64,000 bases of DNA, taken from positions 248,001 through 312,000 of the forward strand of contig WACJ01000314.1 of the NCBI GenBank assembly GCA_008973525.1, written 5' to 3'. The notes beneath the pieces are model-generated. The model was not told the origin of the DNA. It saw nothing but the letters and a program-made list of their open reading frames with translations, and ran no database searches. Below, piece by piece: positions 1 through 11,370 of the stretch (position 1 is the first letter of the stretch; each line of letters starts with the position of its first letter). The position numbers were made by a program, and so were the translations under genes. This DNA is from Stenopsyche tienmushanensis (Eukaryota > Arthropoda > Insecta > Trichoptera > Stenopsychidae).

Positions 1-388
1 AAATCTGGACGCTTGGAAACAGTGGCGTAACTACTAATTGGTGAGCTTAGGTGACGCTTAGGGGCAGTAACTGTCTAATCTATGTATACATATATACAGT
101 ACATATATGTTTTTCAAATTGTTATATTAACCTTTTTTTCACCGGTGATGTATTTACTACACCTCGACTCTAATAATGGGAATATTGATATGAAATATAA
201 TAGATACGGGGATCATAATTTTTGTATTCCTCCGTAATATAACTACGAATCACATCAAAGTATTATAGTGCTTATTTATTCATCTGCAGCGACGGAAATA
301 AATAATTTGTCGGAAAATCGGGAATTTTGCGAGCTTTAGTCCGTGTCTCAGGAGAAAGGAATTTTATCAGTCACATTGATGGTGTGAA
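1..388 (+). mobile_element. Partial hAT element (3' coding part and flank), cut by window start
   Basis: The first ~388 bases match, with scattered differences, the reverse complement of about 7625-8017, which belongs to the complete hAT copy at 7177-8104. The end of the hAT coding region is recognisable from about 300 (reading NREFCEL, stop, SVSQEKG). Similarity ends abruptly near 388, just after the codons for LSVTLMV, where pogo-like sequence follows. The other terminus lies outside the window. It is a broken copy; the internal TAG shows it cannot make transposase. Confidence 0.75.
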
Positions 389-404
389 TTATATAAAACC
401 GGTA

Positions 405-815
405 CATTGGAAGACTATGGCTCTACCTACAGAATGGTTTAAAAATTATTTCTTACCAGAAGTAGAAATATATGGAGCAGAAAGCTTTGGATTTTAAAGT
501 TCTTTTAATCCTCGACAATGTGAAGGTATTGTTTCTTCCACCAAATATAACAACCGTCATTCTGCTATTGGATCAAGCAGTATTGCCTGGATGTGTCACA
601 ATCAATGCAATAATTGAAACGGTGTTGATATCAGCTGAAGTCGTTAATTTGGCGAGTAGAGGGATTTGATACCTTTAACCAAAGTTATATCGAGGAATTA
701 CTTATAGATGATACTTATAAGTGACGATGGTAGTATCGATTTAACTCTGAATACTGACAAAGAACCAGAAAACGATGACAAGGTGGAAAAATCAGTTACG
801 GTTCGAAGATTTTAA
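405..815 (+). pseudogene. pogo/Tigger-type DDE transposase fragment
   Basis: The translation contains TEWFKNYFLPEV, then KVLLILDN, VKVLFLPPN and LLLDQAVL in order. These are the signature blocks of the DDE domain of pogo/Tigger/jerky transposases (usual form LLILDNxPGHP, VxFLPPNTTSLxQPMDQGV). The segment between LDN and VKV is deleted and a stop follows at 667. An acidic tail (SDDGSIDLTLNTDKEPEND) and an AATAAA at 867 may be the element's 3' end. It is a relic. The same block occurs again near 3600. Confidence 0.6.
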
Positions 816-1249
816 GTTTTTATGCCTTATTGGTTTCCTGATTTTTTATTAATTTTTTTTTGTGCAATAAAGCTGTTTCAAAGTTATGCAAATCAATGGA
901 ATGCATCTTTTATGTAAGTCATAGCTTTTTTGTGCAGCTTTCCGTGGAAATAATCTGTGCAACACGCTTTTCGCAAAAAATATTCGAAGTTGTGTTGATA
1001 TGGTTTCTGCATCCATTAGAAATTTAAAAAAATAACTTTAAATGCTTTCTGCAAAAAGATGTGGCCGGAAGAAATCTTGGGAGAAAAATTTAAACCACCA
1101 ATAGAAGATAAATTAGAGTTTTTTTTAAATAGAAAATGATCCCATAACGGGGGAAGAACCAAATTCAAGGGGGAATTATAGAATGTTTTGGACCCCTTAT
1201 TTGGACCAGAAGACAAACTTAAACAACTATGGTCACGGTCCGACCGCCA

Positions 1250-1445
1250 AAGAGCTGTTCTGACTATTCCCATACTACAATTTTTTGGAACCTATTATGG
1301 ATCTTATGGACTATGAAACCATTTGATCTTATTTATATAAACCTGAATATGATATCTGACTTTCACCTATTTTTTCCAGCTATGTCTATTTTTTTCTAGT
1401 TTGCTACCAGTCTGACTAATTTAATATTGTTTGATTATGCCCGTA
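1250..1445 (+). repeat. Dispersed repeat shared with 17822-17995
   Basis: Both copies share, in order, a block resembling ACTATGAAACxATTTGAT, CAGCTATGTCTAT, CCAGTCTGAC and TTTGATTxTGCCCG, with small gaps between the blocks. The second copy lies inside the 6.3-kb insertion at 12635-18962, so this sequence probably derives from the same repeat family. No coding potential is visible. Confidence 0.6.
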
Positions 1446-2535
1446 CCTACTACTTTTGGGTTAATTTTAAATATCAAAATTTTTAACACGACTAATGCGA
1501 ATAATGCATTCGAGATGACATAAAGTAAGCGAGAAATCGCTGTTTTCAAGTTTAATCATTGATCATAAAACTAATGCAATCAAACAATAGCACAGAATAA
1601 ACGTTAGGTAAACATATCAACGCCAATATTCAAACATAATTAACCAAATCATGGATTAATACAATATTGGTACGTACCTGAAGATTTTTCGCACGAGTCG
1701 TCCGAGATTTCAATTACTTTTTCCTTTTTCTCCATCTGCACAAAAAATGTTTATTATATAAAAATATACACTATAAACAATATAATCATTTACAGCTTGA
1801 TTTAAAAGAAAATAAAGCCAAAAGCCTTGAGTATAAGTTTGGGTGAACATATGTGGCGAATAGTATTTTGGAAAACACACAGCCAACAAAGAAAAATGTA
1901 CGAAACTATAGTTATTTGAGTGCAGTAATATTAATGTGTGTATGTAATAATATTGATGATCGACGATCTTAGGATAGCCCGAATGAAATCTTGTTGCTAA
2001 TTTGTATATCTATAATTCGGGATATACCCTTTGTGATATTTAAAAATAAAAAAAGTGTTCACCAGGTCATTTTAATATTTCGTAATGATTATTATAACTG
2101 CATTGATATTTATTTTGATTGTAATTTTTTTTTAATGAATTTTGTTGACTCTTGCAGATGTATTTAATCGAAAATCTGATTCAAAACTGCTGCTGTAAGC
2201 TTCTTTCTTAATTTTTAAATTGGTCTACAGCTCTCTCATTGGCCGGCATAAATCGAGGACCACCTGTTTCTACTATTGTATCTTTACAATGACGATGAAA
2301 AATGTTAAAGGCATTATCTCAAAAGTTTTTTGTACATCTGTATTCGGTTTTAATTGTTTTCATTGCAGAAAACGCTATACTTCACACAGTTATGTAAAAC
2401 CGAGTGTTACGATTATATTCGCTGCTGTGCTTGCTAAATCTGATTACATTTAGTAGCATTCAAAGAGTTAAAATTTTTGCTAAATCATATCAATTCGTAG
2501 AACCCATTGGAACGTCGGGAAAATTTATGCCTCGA

Positions 2536-2560
2536 CTGTCTAGAAAAACGGTCTAGACAG
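2536..2560. other. Short perfect hairpin
   Basis: CTGTCTAGA and TCTAGACAG flank a 7-base loop. No transposon terminus or RNA family is recognised around it. Confidence 0.4.
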
Positions 2561-3559
2561 CGGGCCCATAAGAGTTAGCAAGTTCTTTTATGGTAATTGA
2601 ATATGCAATTTGGATGATAAGTCTGAGTGCTGTTTCTAACGCGTGTTTAGTCTCAGAAAAGTCTTCAAAATATGTGCATAATTTTATAACATAGGCGCCG
2701 AACGAATAAGGGATAAAATGCAGAAAAAAAGTTCAAATATAATAAATCTATCAGTGAATAAATGATAATATAAGAGGATGAGGACATAATATTGACTCCT
2801 AAAGGAGTACTATCCCAGGGTCTGGGACCCCCCCCCCCACTATTTAGAAAGAACACAGACAGAGACATAGAGAGAGAACGTAACGCAGTTCGGGAAACAG
2901 AGACGGAGAGTTTTCCCGCATACATCGCACGATTGTATAGATCGTTAACCCAAATTTATCGACTAATAATGATTTCGATTTCAAGTGTGTTATTTGTTTA
3001 CGCAAAGAAATTACCGAATATTGTTGTGCTATCGACAGTATTTATTTATTTAATTGCTTCCTATTCGTCGCTGCTTGCTGAATGAGACTTTGTCCGATTA
3101 TAATTTCCTTCTAAAGCAGGAGCAAATGAACAGATTTCTTGTGTATTGTTTATGTAAAAAAATACGTGGTATTGTATACTATCAACAGTATTTATTTACA
3201 ATTAACTCTGCGTCGAATTGAAGATTATCTTACGACTTCATCGATTTTAAATTTGCTTAATTTTCAAATGGTTAAGCGAAGATGATGCTATTAAAATTAT
3301 GTATTATCTTAATGATATAACGAGATAAGGATATTTATGCATTTTGAAATAAGATTTGAAAGAACGCATATACATTTTTTTTAAATCCATATAAACGATA
3401 TCAGCATGGATATTATTTTATAATTTATTTGAGCGACATCGGACCATATTACAGAGGCTGAGTCTTTGTTTAAATTTATGGATCGAATGTCATGTCATAA
3501 CGACATTATGCAATTAATCCTATATCATCGAGAGCTCGAGAGAATTTACAATGCCATCT

Positions 3560-3700
3560 TTGAAATATGTATGTTGTTGCCAATGTTATCGCTAAAAACA
3601 TTTATCCTTTACTCCGCACATCATTCTGCTATTGGATCAAGGGATAATTGCTACTTTTAAATAATATTACACCAAGAACACGAATCGAGATATTTTTGAT
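3560..3700 (+). pseudogene. Second pogo/Tigger transposase fragment
   Basis: In one frame the sequence reads ILLLDQGIIATFK, stop, YYTKN, which matches the block after the second catalytic Asp of pogo/Tigger transposases (QPLDQGIIxTFKxYYxR). It shares a 20-base exact string with the fragment near 560 (around CATTCTGCTATTGGATCAAG). Only this block survives; it runs straight into the hAT remnant that follows. Confidence 0.55.
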
Positions 3701-3719
3701 CAATTGGAAAATAGATAGC

Positions 3720-4503
3720 TCCAGACCAGAGAAAACCAGAGAACACAAAAAATAAAGTTGTACTCAAAAATAAAAGAAAAATCATTCATCGAAATGCTGA
3801 TTTTTTCAGTTAAATTAACAGTCTGATGACAAGGAAATTTGATGACTATCTTGACAGCACAGGATAAAATTGTGATTTTTCTACATACATTGGAACTTTA
3901 CCAACGCAGAGTTCAAGTCTTCGATGTTTACACAACTGCGTGAGCAATTGGCAAATGACAAATCTGAAAAAATCACATTTGAAAATTTTGTATTTCATCA
4001 TTTATCTGCGGTAATAGATTCACTGAAGCAATATTTATCGGACATGGACAATCGTCAGTTCAATTCTTGGATATTAGAACCATTTTCTACTGATGATGAA
4101 ATTTTTAAAGACGAAGATGTGTCAGCCAAAGTAGAATTTCTACTCGAGAATAGCACTTTCAGAGAAGTGGAATTTCAAAACTATGACTTCTGTACATTTT
4201 GGTGAAAAGTAGGTGCTGAATATCCTATTATAGCTGATAGCTCTAAGAATGTGCGTTGGGTGAATCTAAACCTAACATTAAAAAAAACTTGCAAATGCAA
4301 ATTAATCTCAACTTTCATATTAATCATCATTAAATGAATCAAGGAAGTATGTTAAAATTGTAATTTCCTATAGTTTTGTGCAATTTCATGATAAATAAAG
4401 GCTATTTTTATGTATTATATATGTTATTTTCTACAACAAAATTTAAAGAGGGGGAAAAATCAGTTTCCCTCAGTAACGAGACTAAAAAGGTTAGGGAACA
4501 CTG
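3720..4503 (+). mobile_element. Internally deleted Buster-type hAT remnant with 3' terminal repeat
   Basis: The frame at 3924-4205 (MFTQLREQLANDKSEK ... FENFVFHHLSAVIDSLKQYL ... YDFCTFW) followed by VGAEYPIIADSSKN matches the C-terminal half of SCAND3/ZBED-like (Buster) hAT transposases. The hAT dimerisation domain is missing: the sequence jumps from SSKN to VNLNLTLKK and a short tail. The 3' end is a hAT-like terminus reading AGGTTAGGGAACACTG at 4488-4503, followed by ATCTAAAC, which fits the nnnTAnnn target preference of Buster elements. No matching 5' terminus is present. The region 3720-4262 matches the minus strand of about 25655-26115. Confidence 0.65.
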
Positions 4504-5039
4504 ATCTAAACTGACGTTTCGTGTGAACTTTAGACACGGGTTCCGCCATCCGGATAAGGCGGAATCCGCCGCAGCTATGAATAAAATGCAGGGGTGTTTA
4601 TAGTCAGCGGCCCTTACTTTATAATATACTACTCGAAGGTTTGTTTTGAGTTAAAAAATATCCCTTTTTACAAGTCTAGCGATAATGAGAGAGATGTGGC
4701 CGTCGGGACTACATTTGCGAAATTACATGCTGATGCAGTTCCATATGAAAAACGACAGCGAAGCCACGAGAATTAATTTTGCTAATTATGGTGACATATT
4801 GGATATCAGGAAATGTGGAAATTTTAGCGGAAAAATAAACACACTGCGGCCGCTCACGCGTAAACGCGTATTTTCGCGTGTTTCTTTATATGAACTTTGG
4901 ACGTACAAAAAAAAATATATCAACGCTATATTTTTTTATAGTTTCGCCGAGAGGTGGTCTTATATATATAAATATATATTTAAGACTTGACTAAAAAAAT
5001 AAAATTATAATTTTTTTTTCATTGTGAAATTTAACGACT
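4504..5039. other. Unassigned sequence with a short hairpin
   Basis: No gene recognised. A GC-rich hairpin (TTCCGCC at 4541-4547 with GGCGGAA at 4558-4564) is present. The overlapping short frames around 4594-4990 show no known motif. Confidence 0.4.
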
Positions 5040-5084
5040 AATCATGTGATCTCCCACATTTGCCCCAATTTTGCGGCCCGTAAT

Positions 5085-5465
5085 GTGTTAAATTCGAACA
5101 CATCCATTTGGAAGACGAACCTGAAAAAAATAAGTAATATCCACAGACTAAAATATTTCATAACTGGAGATGAAAAATTAGTTCTCTGGAGAGAATACAA
5201 TACAAGTGTTGGAGTACACACAAAAATATTTTTTGTGTGATGGAATGCCAAGGGAATAATTAATTTTGAATTATTAAAATAAGACAAAACGATCACAGCA
5301 AAGTTATACTGTGAACAACTCAATCATTTGAGTGTGACATTTTATCAATAGGTCATATTTAGTGAAAACCGCAACATTATCCTGCAACATGACAACGCCA
5401 GATCTCATGTGGTTGATTTGACGAAGAAAAAAATTAAGGACTTCGCTTGGGAGAAAGGTTAAGAG
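5085..5465 (+). pseudogene. mariner transposase fragment
   Basis: The translation gives LKYFITGDEKLVLW, then (after a stop) WNAKGIINFELL, TITAKLYCEQLNHL, and after a frameshift IILQHDNARSHV with TKKKIKDFAWE. These are the catalytic-core blocks of mariner transposases: the first Asp sits in ITGDEK (codon 5169-5171) and the second in QHDNARSH (5391-5393). Spacing between them is 74 codons, shorter than the roughly 93 of Mos1, and the third Asp region is absent. Stops and a frameshift make it a relic. Neither inverted repeat was found. Confidence 0.8.
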
Positions 5466-5469
5466 AAAC

Positions 5470-7168
5470 AAATTAAATAATTGAAGGAGATATAATCTGT
5501 TTTTCTATTTAAAATCATGTGCTTTTATAAAAAAAGGTTTTGATTTAGTTAATAGATGGAACAAGGTTTTAGATAATGAAAATTATTTTCTGTAACAATA
5601 TTTGAATAAACAGTTGAAAATGTATAACGTCAATTTAGATAAATTTGATGATCGTATCCTATCATCTAATTGATAATCCAAAGAGCTGTATAATAAAAGC
5701 AATTATTAATTTGGTAGTATTCTCTAAATTAAATCAAATGAAAGTTGGGATGAGGCCTGCAAAATAATGTTATTCAAGCTGATATCCGCAGACTATATAA
5801 TTTTAAAAATCGCTGGTGTACACATTACTACTCAACTTAGTGGAATCTGGCGCATTAAATCACTTCGATTTTATTTAAAAAATATATTCAATCTTCACAT
5901 GTAAAAATAATAAGTGGCTGTAGAAGCAGTGAATATATTTATATGGAGGTCTCAAAACTGAATTGCGACTGAGGCCTCTCAACTTAAAATGTTTAAAGGG
6001 AAGGCTCTCAAGTGCTAAATTAGCCAGTGGTTATAAATTTTCAATTTAAAAAATTGACAATGAACAAAGATGCAGATTGTTCGACAACGCTCCAAAAGCA
6101 CGAATTTGTATCGATACAAGAATAAATACGATTATTTGATGGCCTTACCTTTTGGAATGCCCTGCAATACGCTCGGATCAAATTAAGATGGATGCTGCCT
6201 TATTTTCGCAGCTCGCAATCGATCGGCCTTTTCGGCGCGGACTTGCGCGGTAACCAGACGACCACACTTTTAAGGGTTTTCTTTGTGGAAAATCTCCAAA
6301 GCGTATCTTAAATGTTTGAATAATTTCGGGAGCGCCTATTAAAATTACTGGAGCAATTTTCACAATTAAGGAGCAGAGGGCCAGCAGCTGGGCAACAAGT
6401 AGTCACTACAACCAATGCCAGCAGCAGACTGCCTGTTCCACCGTTTCTCCCCACCAATTCCAATACAAACATAATTACTCCTATATAAGCAATATATTAA
6501 ATGTATGGGACATGCGTAATGTGCGTACAACCCTAAGATTGCCAATCTCGATTTAATTTATGAAACAATAAATTCTTTATTTTTAATGTATCTTCAAATA
6601 TTAAAAAGCAGTCCGCTGGAGATTTCTTTCGATTTTTCTGAATTTAAGATTTTAAGCGATCGATTTTTAATTCGTTTTGAGTCGTACTTGATGCAAAAAA
6701 AATGCATTTGACGATTTAAAAATGTTCTTAGCAATTTTAGCATATCGGACTCATTTAAATGTCTGAGACCAGGAGTACGTCCATTATAAACGATGTGCAA
6801 TTTTTCTGGATAACAAAAGCTTGACACGGTCGTTACCCAGGTTATTGTATATACGAAGAGGCCAGAACAGATGCTCTCAATCTTTTTCCTCCATGGACGC
6901 CTTTCAGAAGAACTATTTTTTTCATAGACCACATTCTTTTCTATGATATACATCATACAACATAATAATAATACAAAAAAATGCACCTAAAATAACTTAC
7001 AAGTAACAAGTTGACTATTATTTCTTTGTTTTATTATTTTTGTAGTATTTAATTTTTAAATTTATAGATACAAACAAGATTTCAGAAGCACAGATTATAA
7101 TTACACAATAACAAAATATTTAACCTTTTAATTCCGAGCGATTTGTGTGACTTAGTATATACATGTAT
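5470..7168. other. AT-rich sequence without recognisable gene
   Basis: No known domain seen on either strand. The longest frame (6594-6986, minus, 130 codons) has a hydrophobic start and no recognised motif; I do not call it a gene. Confidence 0.5.
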
Positions 7169-7176
7169 ACCACATG

Positions 7177-8104
7177 TATGGAATCCAATCCCGAGCCAAA
7201 ATTTCGATCCCGGGATTTCGGGATTTCATTATACAATCCCGGGACCAGTCCCAGGATCCCGGGATTGGGATTTTTAATATTTTAAGAAATTATATTGATA
7301 GCTTTGATCAAAAATTACCAATAAGTCTATTTGTTCAATATAAAAAATAACTTGAAGGCCAAAGAATTTTGTTTATTTAAGAAAATATAAAAATACAATT
7401 CAAAAATAGATAAATAAAACATTAAAAAATTCAAATATTATTTTGAAAATATGCCCGAAGTAACATTAACATTAAACATAAGTGTTTCGTCATTTAGTCT
7501 GAATCTGATTTTGGAAGTCAGGCAACTTGCTGCTGAAAATGCACGCTCAGCTTCCACACTCGTTGGAGGTATCGTCATCACATATTTAAATGCTAGTTTG
7601 AGTTGATGACCGCGTGAGCCCTCATTTTCGTATAATACCATCAATGCGACTGATAAAAATCCTTTCTGCTGAGACACGGACTCAAAATCGCAAAATTCCC
7701 GATTTCCCGACAAATTATTTATTTCCGTCGCTGCAGATGAATACTTATATCCTATAATACTTTGATGTGATTCGTAATTATATTACGGAGGAATACAAAA
7801 ATTCTGAATCCCGTATCTATTATATTTCATATCGATATTCCCATTATTCGTCGAGGTGTAGTAAATACATCACCGGTGGGGAAGGTAAATATAACAATTT
7901 GAAAAACATACATGTACGCTATATATGTATACATAGATTAGACAGTCACTGCCCCTAGGCATCGCCTAAGTTCGCAGATTAGTAATTACGCCACTGTTTT
8001 CAAGCGTCCAGATTTCGTCGGGAATGTCTCGATTTATTAGCCTTCATCGTGTTGGTGAGGTGTACGATTTCCCGGGATCCGGGATCCCGGGATTGGATTC
8101 CCTA
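7177..8104 (-). mobile_element. Complete short hAT element with perfect target duplication
   Basis: Termini TATGGAATCCAATCCCG (7177-7193) and the complement of TAGGGAATCCAATCCCG (8088-8104) form a 17-bp inverted repeat with one mismatch. The flanks are identical: ACCACATG at 7169-7176 and again at 8105-8112, the 8-bp duplication expected for hAT. Sub-terminal sequence is rich in repeats of CCCGGGAT. At 928 bp it keeps only the end of the transposase and must have been moved by a full-length relative. Confidence 0.9.
7438..7713 (-). pseudogene. hAT transposase C-terminal dimerisation domain remnant
   Basis: The 91-codon frame contains MTIPPTSVEAERAFSAAS and KIRFRLNDETL, the standard end of the hAT C-terminal dimerisation domain (PxTSxxxERxFSxA ... 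R.RLxxxxL). The N-terminal zinc finger and the RNase H-like core are missing, so it is a deletion derivative inside the 7177-8104 element. Confidence 0.8.
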
Positions 8105-8135
8105 ACCACATGCTGTCTTGCGGGATCTTTTACGG

Positions 8136-8200
8136 CAAGGGTATTCAACCTTTTTTGCCTTGGGAGCTACATTTCTATTTAAAATTTTCTCGGGATCGAC
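8136..8200 (+). mobile_element. hAT-like 5' terminus (fragment)
   Basis: CAAGGGTATTCAACCTTTTTTGCC followed by GGGAGCTACATTT resembles the first bases of many hAT elements (CAxGGGTxxxCAACCTTTTT ... GGGCCxxAT). No matching 3' end was found nearby. Confidence 0.35.
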
Positions 8201-8329
8201 TTCGAAGATGATTCTTTTAGGAAATTTTATTTAATACCCTAAATAAACAAACAAACACGAATCATCAAGTTGAGCCGAAAAATCCGATCGCCGATATTTT
8301 ATTTTTCATCGTCGGTTATTTTATATGAA

Positions 8330-9200
8330 TATACTAGCGATTACCCGGCATGCGTTGCAATGCCATACTTAAAGAAATAAAGTGAATGTATTTTAATTCA
8401 GTCTATTGGAATGATTTTAATTTTTTTTAATTACATTGAAAAACGCGTATACGATCGCGCTTAGTAATTATTTGAGAGGTACATTAAGATTTCAAAAATA
8501 TATATTTCCGATATTTCGAGTCTCCTGTCGGACTCATGGACTCGAAATAGCTGCCGGCGCCTTGGTGATGCTCCTTGTGAGCATCCTCCGTCCAGTGCTA
8601 TGTTGGGCTATGCATTTCCGTCGCTTCGTGGTAGATTGTTTGCACTTTCAGATTTTTTTGCTTGGTTATTGGTGCCTTAATGAAGGTACTCGCTTTTAGA
8701 ATACTTGAATGATTGATTTTAATTTTAAAGATAAAGATACGCATATTAGGATGTGGTTGCAATGCCACACGCGCTTAGTAATAATTTAAAAAAAAAGACT
8801 GAGAGGTTAGGATTGATATGCGTATGCGTACACTCTCCCTTGCCTCGAAAAGTGACTGTCTTCCTTACCGTGTCCCACAACCCTGCCACGCCCCTTGAGC
8901 CCCCCACCACGCATGGCATTACTTCGATTACCTTAGCAAAACTGGGCATGCCATTACCGCCTCTCGGCATAGTTGACTAAAGGCTTATTTTACTTTACGA
9001 AACCGGGCTTGCCTCTCTCGGCTGCGCTTCACTTCGCCAGAGCAAACTTGACTAAACGCTTCTTTTACTTTAGTAAAACCGGGCATGCCATAACCGCCTC
9101 TCGGCATACTTGTCAAAAGGCTTTGTTTACCATAGCAAATTTGTATCGGACACACATTGATTTATATATATATATATATATATATATTTTAGCATGAGAA
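8330..9200. repeat. Dispersed element with internal ~110-bp repeats and (TA)n tail
   Basis: From TACTAGCGATTACCCGGCATGCGTTGCAATGCC the sequence runs through blocks resembling ACCGGGCATGCCATAACCGCCTCTCGGCAT, seen at about 8938 and 9079 with a weaker copy between, separated by GACTAAAxGCTTxTTTTACTTTA. It ends in a (TA)n tract at 9161-9188. Related pieces recur at 10490-10770. The architecture looks like a common invertebrate interspersed repeat; I cannot assign its class. Confidence 0.5.
9161..9188. repeat. (TA)n microsatellite
   Basis: An uninterrupted TATATA run closing the dispersed element at 8330-9190. Confidence 0.85.
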
Positions 9201-9379
9201 TACTTCGCATTTATTTTTGTAAAACTAATTTCAATTTCTGTCATTAAATATTGATTTTTAGTCGTTAAAGCGGGTCGATTTTAATGCTTTTCAGGCTTTG
9301 CATAGCCGGGGTTGCGGGATGAACGCACTCTATTCTCTCTGGGGAGCCTTGTGGACTGGTCGTGTTAATTCATCGTGAT

Positions 9380-9546
9380 GTTGTCGGATGAGTAGTCAGA
9401 GATAAAGATCCCCCCTGCATGGAGGTGAAATAAAGGACTCCGTCGTATGCTGCGAGTCCGTGTCGACGCTGCGGAGCCCCGTCGATATTTAACGGCGGGC
9501 GCCCCCATCCTTCTCGTCGAGACCCCTCAGACTAATATGAGAGGCG
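9380..9546 (+). repeat. GC-rich dispersed repeat, copy 1 (other copy 23923-24087)
   Basis: The two copies align over about 165 bp: GTTGTCG, then CATGGAGGTGAAATAAAGGA, TCCGTCGTATGCTGCGAGTC, CGTCGATATTTAACGGCGGGCG and a shared end at GAGG. GC content is far above the surroundings. It resembles the 3' untranslated end of a non-LTR retrotransposon, but no adjacent coding sequence proves this. Confidence 0.7.
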
Positions 9547-11308
9547 CACGAGCACGTCCGGCCCCCGGACTACCCTGCGACTGGAAACGCCATTAATGAT
9601 GGGCTGCATGAGATAACCATGACGAAGATTACGAGCCCCAAGAGATGGCAAAGGGGTTAAAACGCCACAATATATTTATATAAATTAATTTTTCTTTTAA
9701 AATTCAAAATTGTTTATTGATTAATTATTTTAAGTTGTTTTTAATGAGCCCCAATTTCATTAATAATCCATCCAAGAGTTTTTTTTATGCAAATGATCAA
9801 AAGCTAAAAGTGCATATCGACATAAAAATGGTTGTATTTTTCTATTTTTAAATAGAAAAAATTCTTAGAGCTTATGGCATCGATTACGTCAAAATTCAAA
9901 TGTTTGACGCATAGTTTAATCCATTTTAAGACACTAATAGCTGTTCAAATATGGTTAAACCACGTTAAGATAAAACAATTTAAATATAGATTTCAAGTAG
10001 GAGAGGATCTATCAGTCTGTGGATAAATTATCAATGTTTTAAATTGTATTTAAATTATTATTGTAAAACAATTATTAATAGATGCCCCTGGCCGGCTTTA
10101 TTAATCATCTTATTATTTATTTATGCTAGAGTGCATGAACTCACTTGACATATAAACAAAACGTGCACCGTATGAGGGCGACCGATTTAAGTCGGTTATG
10201 GGAGGTTATATAGATGAAAGATTTAAAGTATTTTTGAGTAGAGCTTAGCGCGGAATACCCGAATTGTAAAATGTTAATGTTTTGTAAATTTTAATCTTCA
10301 TTTTCGCCAATAGTGATTTCTTTCCTAATATATTTTTCGACCATATCACCGATTATTATGTTGAATCCTGGAGTTTTTTTTTCCTTTTTCATTCATTTCT
10401 TCTCCGCGAGGATAGCTCTATTTGACGTGTTGCTGTTGTCGCCGAAGGAATTGATCCAGGTATGAATAGAAATGATGACGTTTGTGTCTTACCGCCTCCC
10501 GGCATAGCCCACCGAAGACCAGCCGCTTGGCAAGTACATGACAAAAAGACGATTGCTATGCTTTGTTTACTTTAGCAACCACTAGATTAATATGCGCCAA
10601 AATGGTGCATCCATTAAACGTCTCGCAAAACAAATTCCGCGCACAAACAATGGTTGTGCTATTTAAAAATCTTCATGGATACACGCCCAATAACTCATCA
10701 AAGTTTCACCGCAATCGGATGAATGATATAGGAATGTATATTCAGCAAGTGAACTTATAAACATCAGACCACAAACAGATATTAATTTATAATTATATAT
10801 ATTGACATTACTTTTATATAAATGTCAATTGGTTTCTTGGATGTTTGAAATCGAATAAACCATTCATGACGAGCTTAAAATGGTGAGGTTTTTCTTCAAA
10901 TTTAATATAATTTACATATTAGATAATCCGAATGAAAATGTCGTTTTTTAAATAAAGTCATACATTCAAATAAAAAGTGTTTATTAATTTTATAGATAAA
11001 ATCTATTTTCCTTTAGTGGATACAACCTTTTTCTAACTATTTAATAATTTAATTTAAAATTTTGATTAAAAAAATTGAATTTGAAATGAAAAATATTTCA
11101 TTTCGATTTTTAAAAAATTAGACACGGGTGGCCAAACCTCTAGGCGCGCTCCTGGACATACTTATACAATATACACTCATCCCTTGATTTACGCGGTACC
11201 CATTTTACGCGGTTTCACTTTTAGGCGGTCAGAAAAAAAATATTTTATTAAAACATCAAACATGTGAGACTTGTATATCCATCTGGTATCGGTTAGATTC
11301 GATTAGAT
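9547..11308. other. AT-rich sequence with repeat fragments, no gene
   Basis: Nothing coding is recognised. 10490-10770 repeats pieces of the 8330-9200 element (ACCGCCTCCCGGCATAG; CTTTGTTTACTTTAGCAA) followed by AAAGTTTCACCGCAATCGGATGA, a phrase typical of the 3' part of such repeats. 11168-11235 (CTCATCCCTTGATTTACGCGG ... TTTTACGCGGTTTCACTTTTAGGCGG) resembles a pogo/Tigger terminal repeat. Confidence 0.4.
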
Positions 11309-11370
11309 CAGTGATTCCCAACCTGGGGTTTTTTGTTTAAAATTGAAATACAAAATATAGTCCCAAGAAG

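Larger units (their letters stand above)
816..3559. other. AT-rich sequence without recognisable gene
   Basis: I see no conserved protein in either strand here. The short open frames (for example 1016-1273 minus and 2220-2453 plus) have no recognisable motif. Contents of note: a dispersed repeat near 1250-1445, a hairpin with a 9-bp perfect stem at 2536-2560, an 11-base C run at about 2828-2838, and a loose ~150-bp direct repeat (about 2985-3065 and 3140-3215, sharing the string ACAGTATTTATTTA). Confidence 0.5.

Noticed and set aside
2792..3085. 97-codon plus-strand frame with a proline run
   Set aside because: The proline run comes from an 11-base C tract; no motif and the composition of its surroundings is non-coding.
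6594..6986. 130-codon minus-strand frame as a gene
   Set aside because: No recognisable domain and no supporting splice or context signal.
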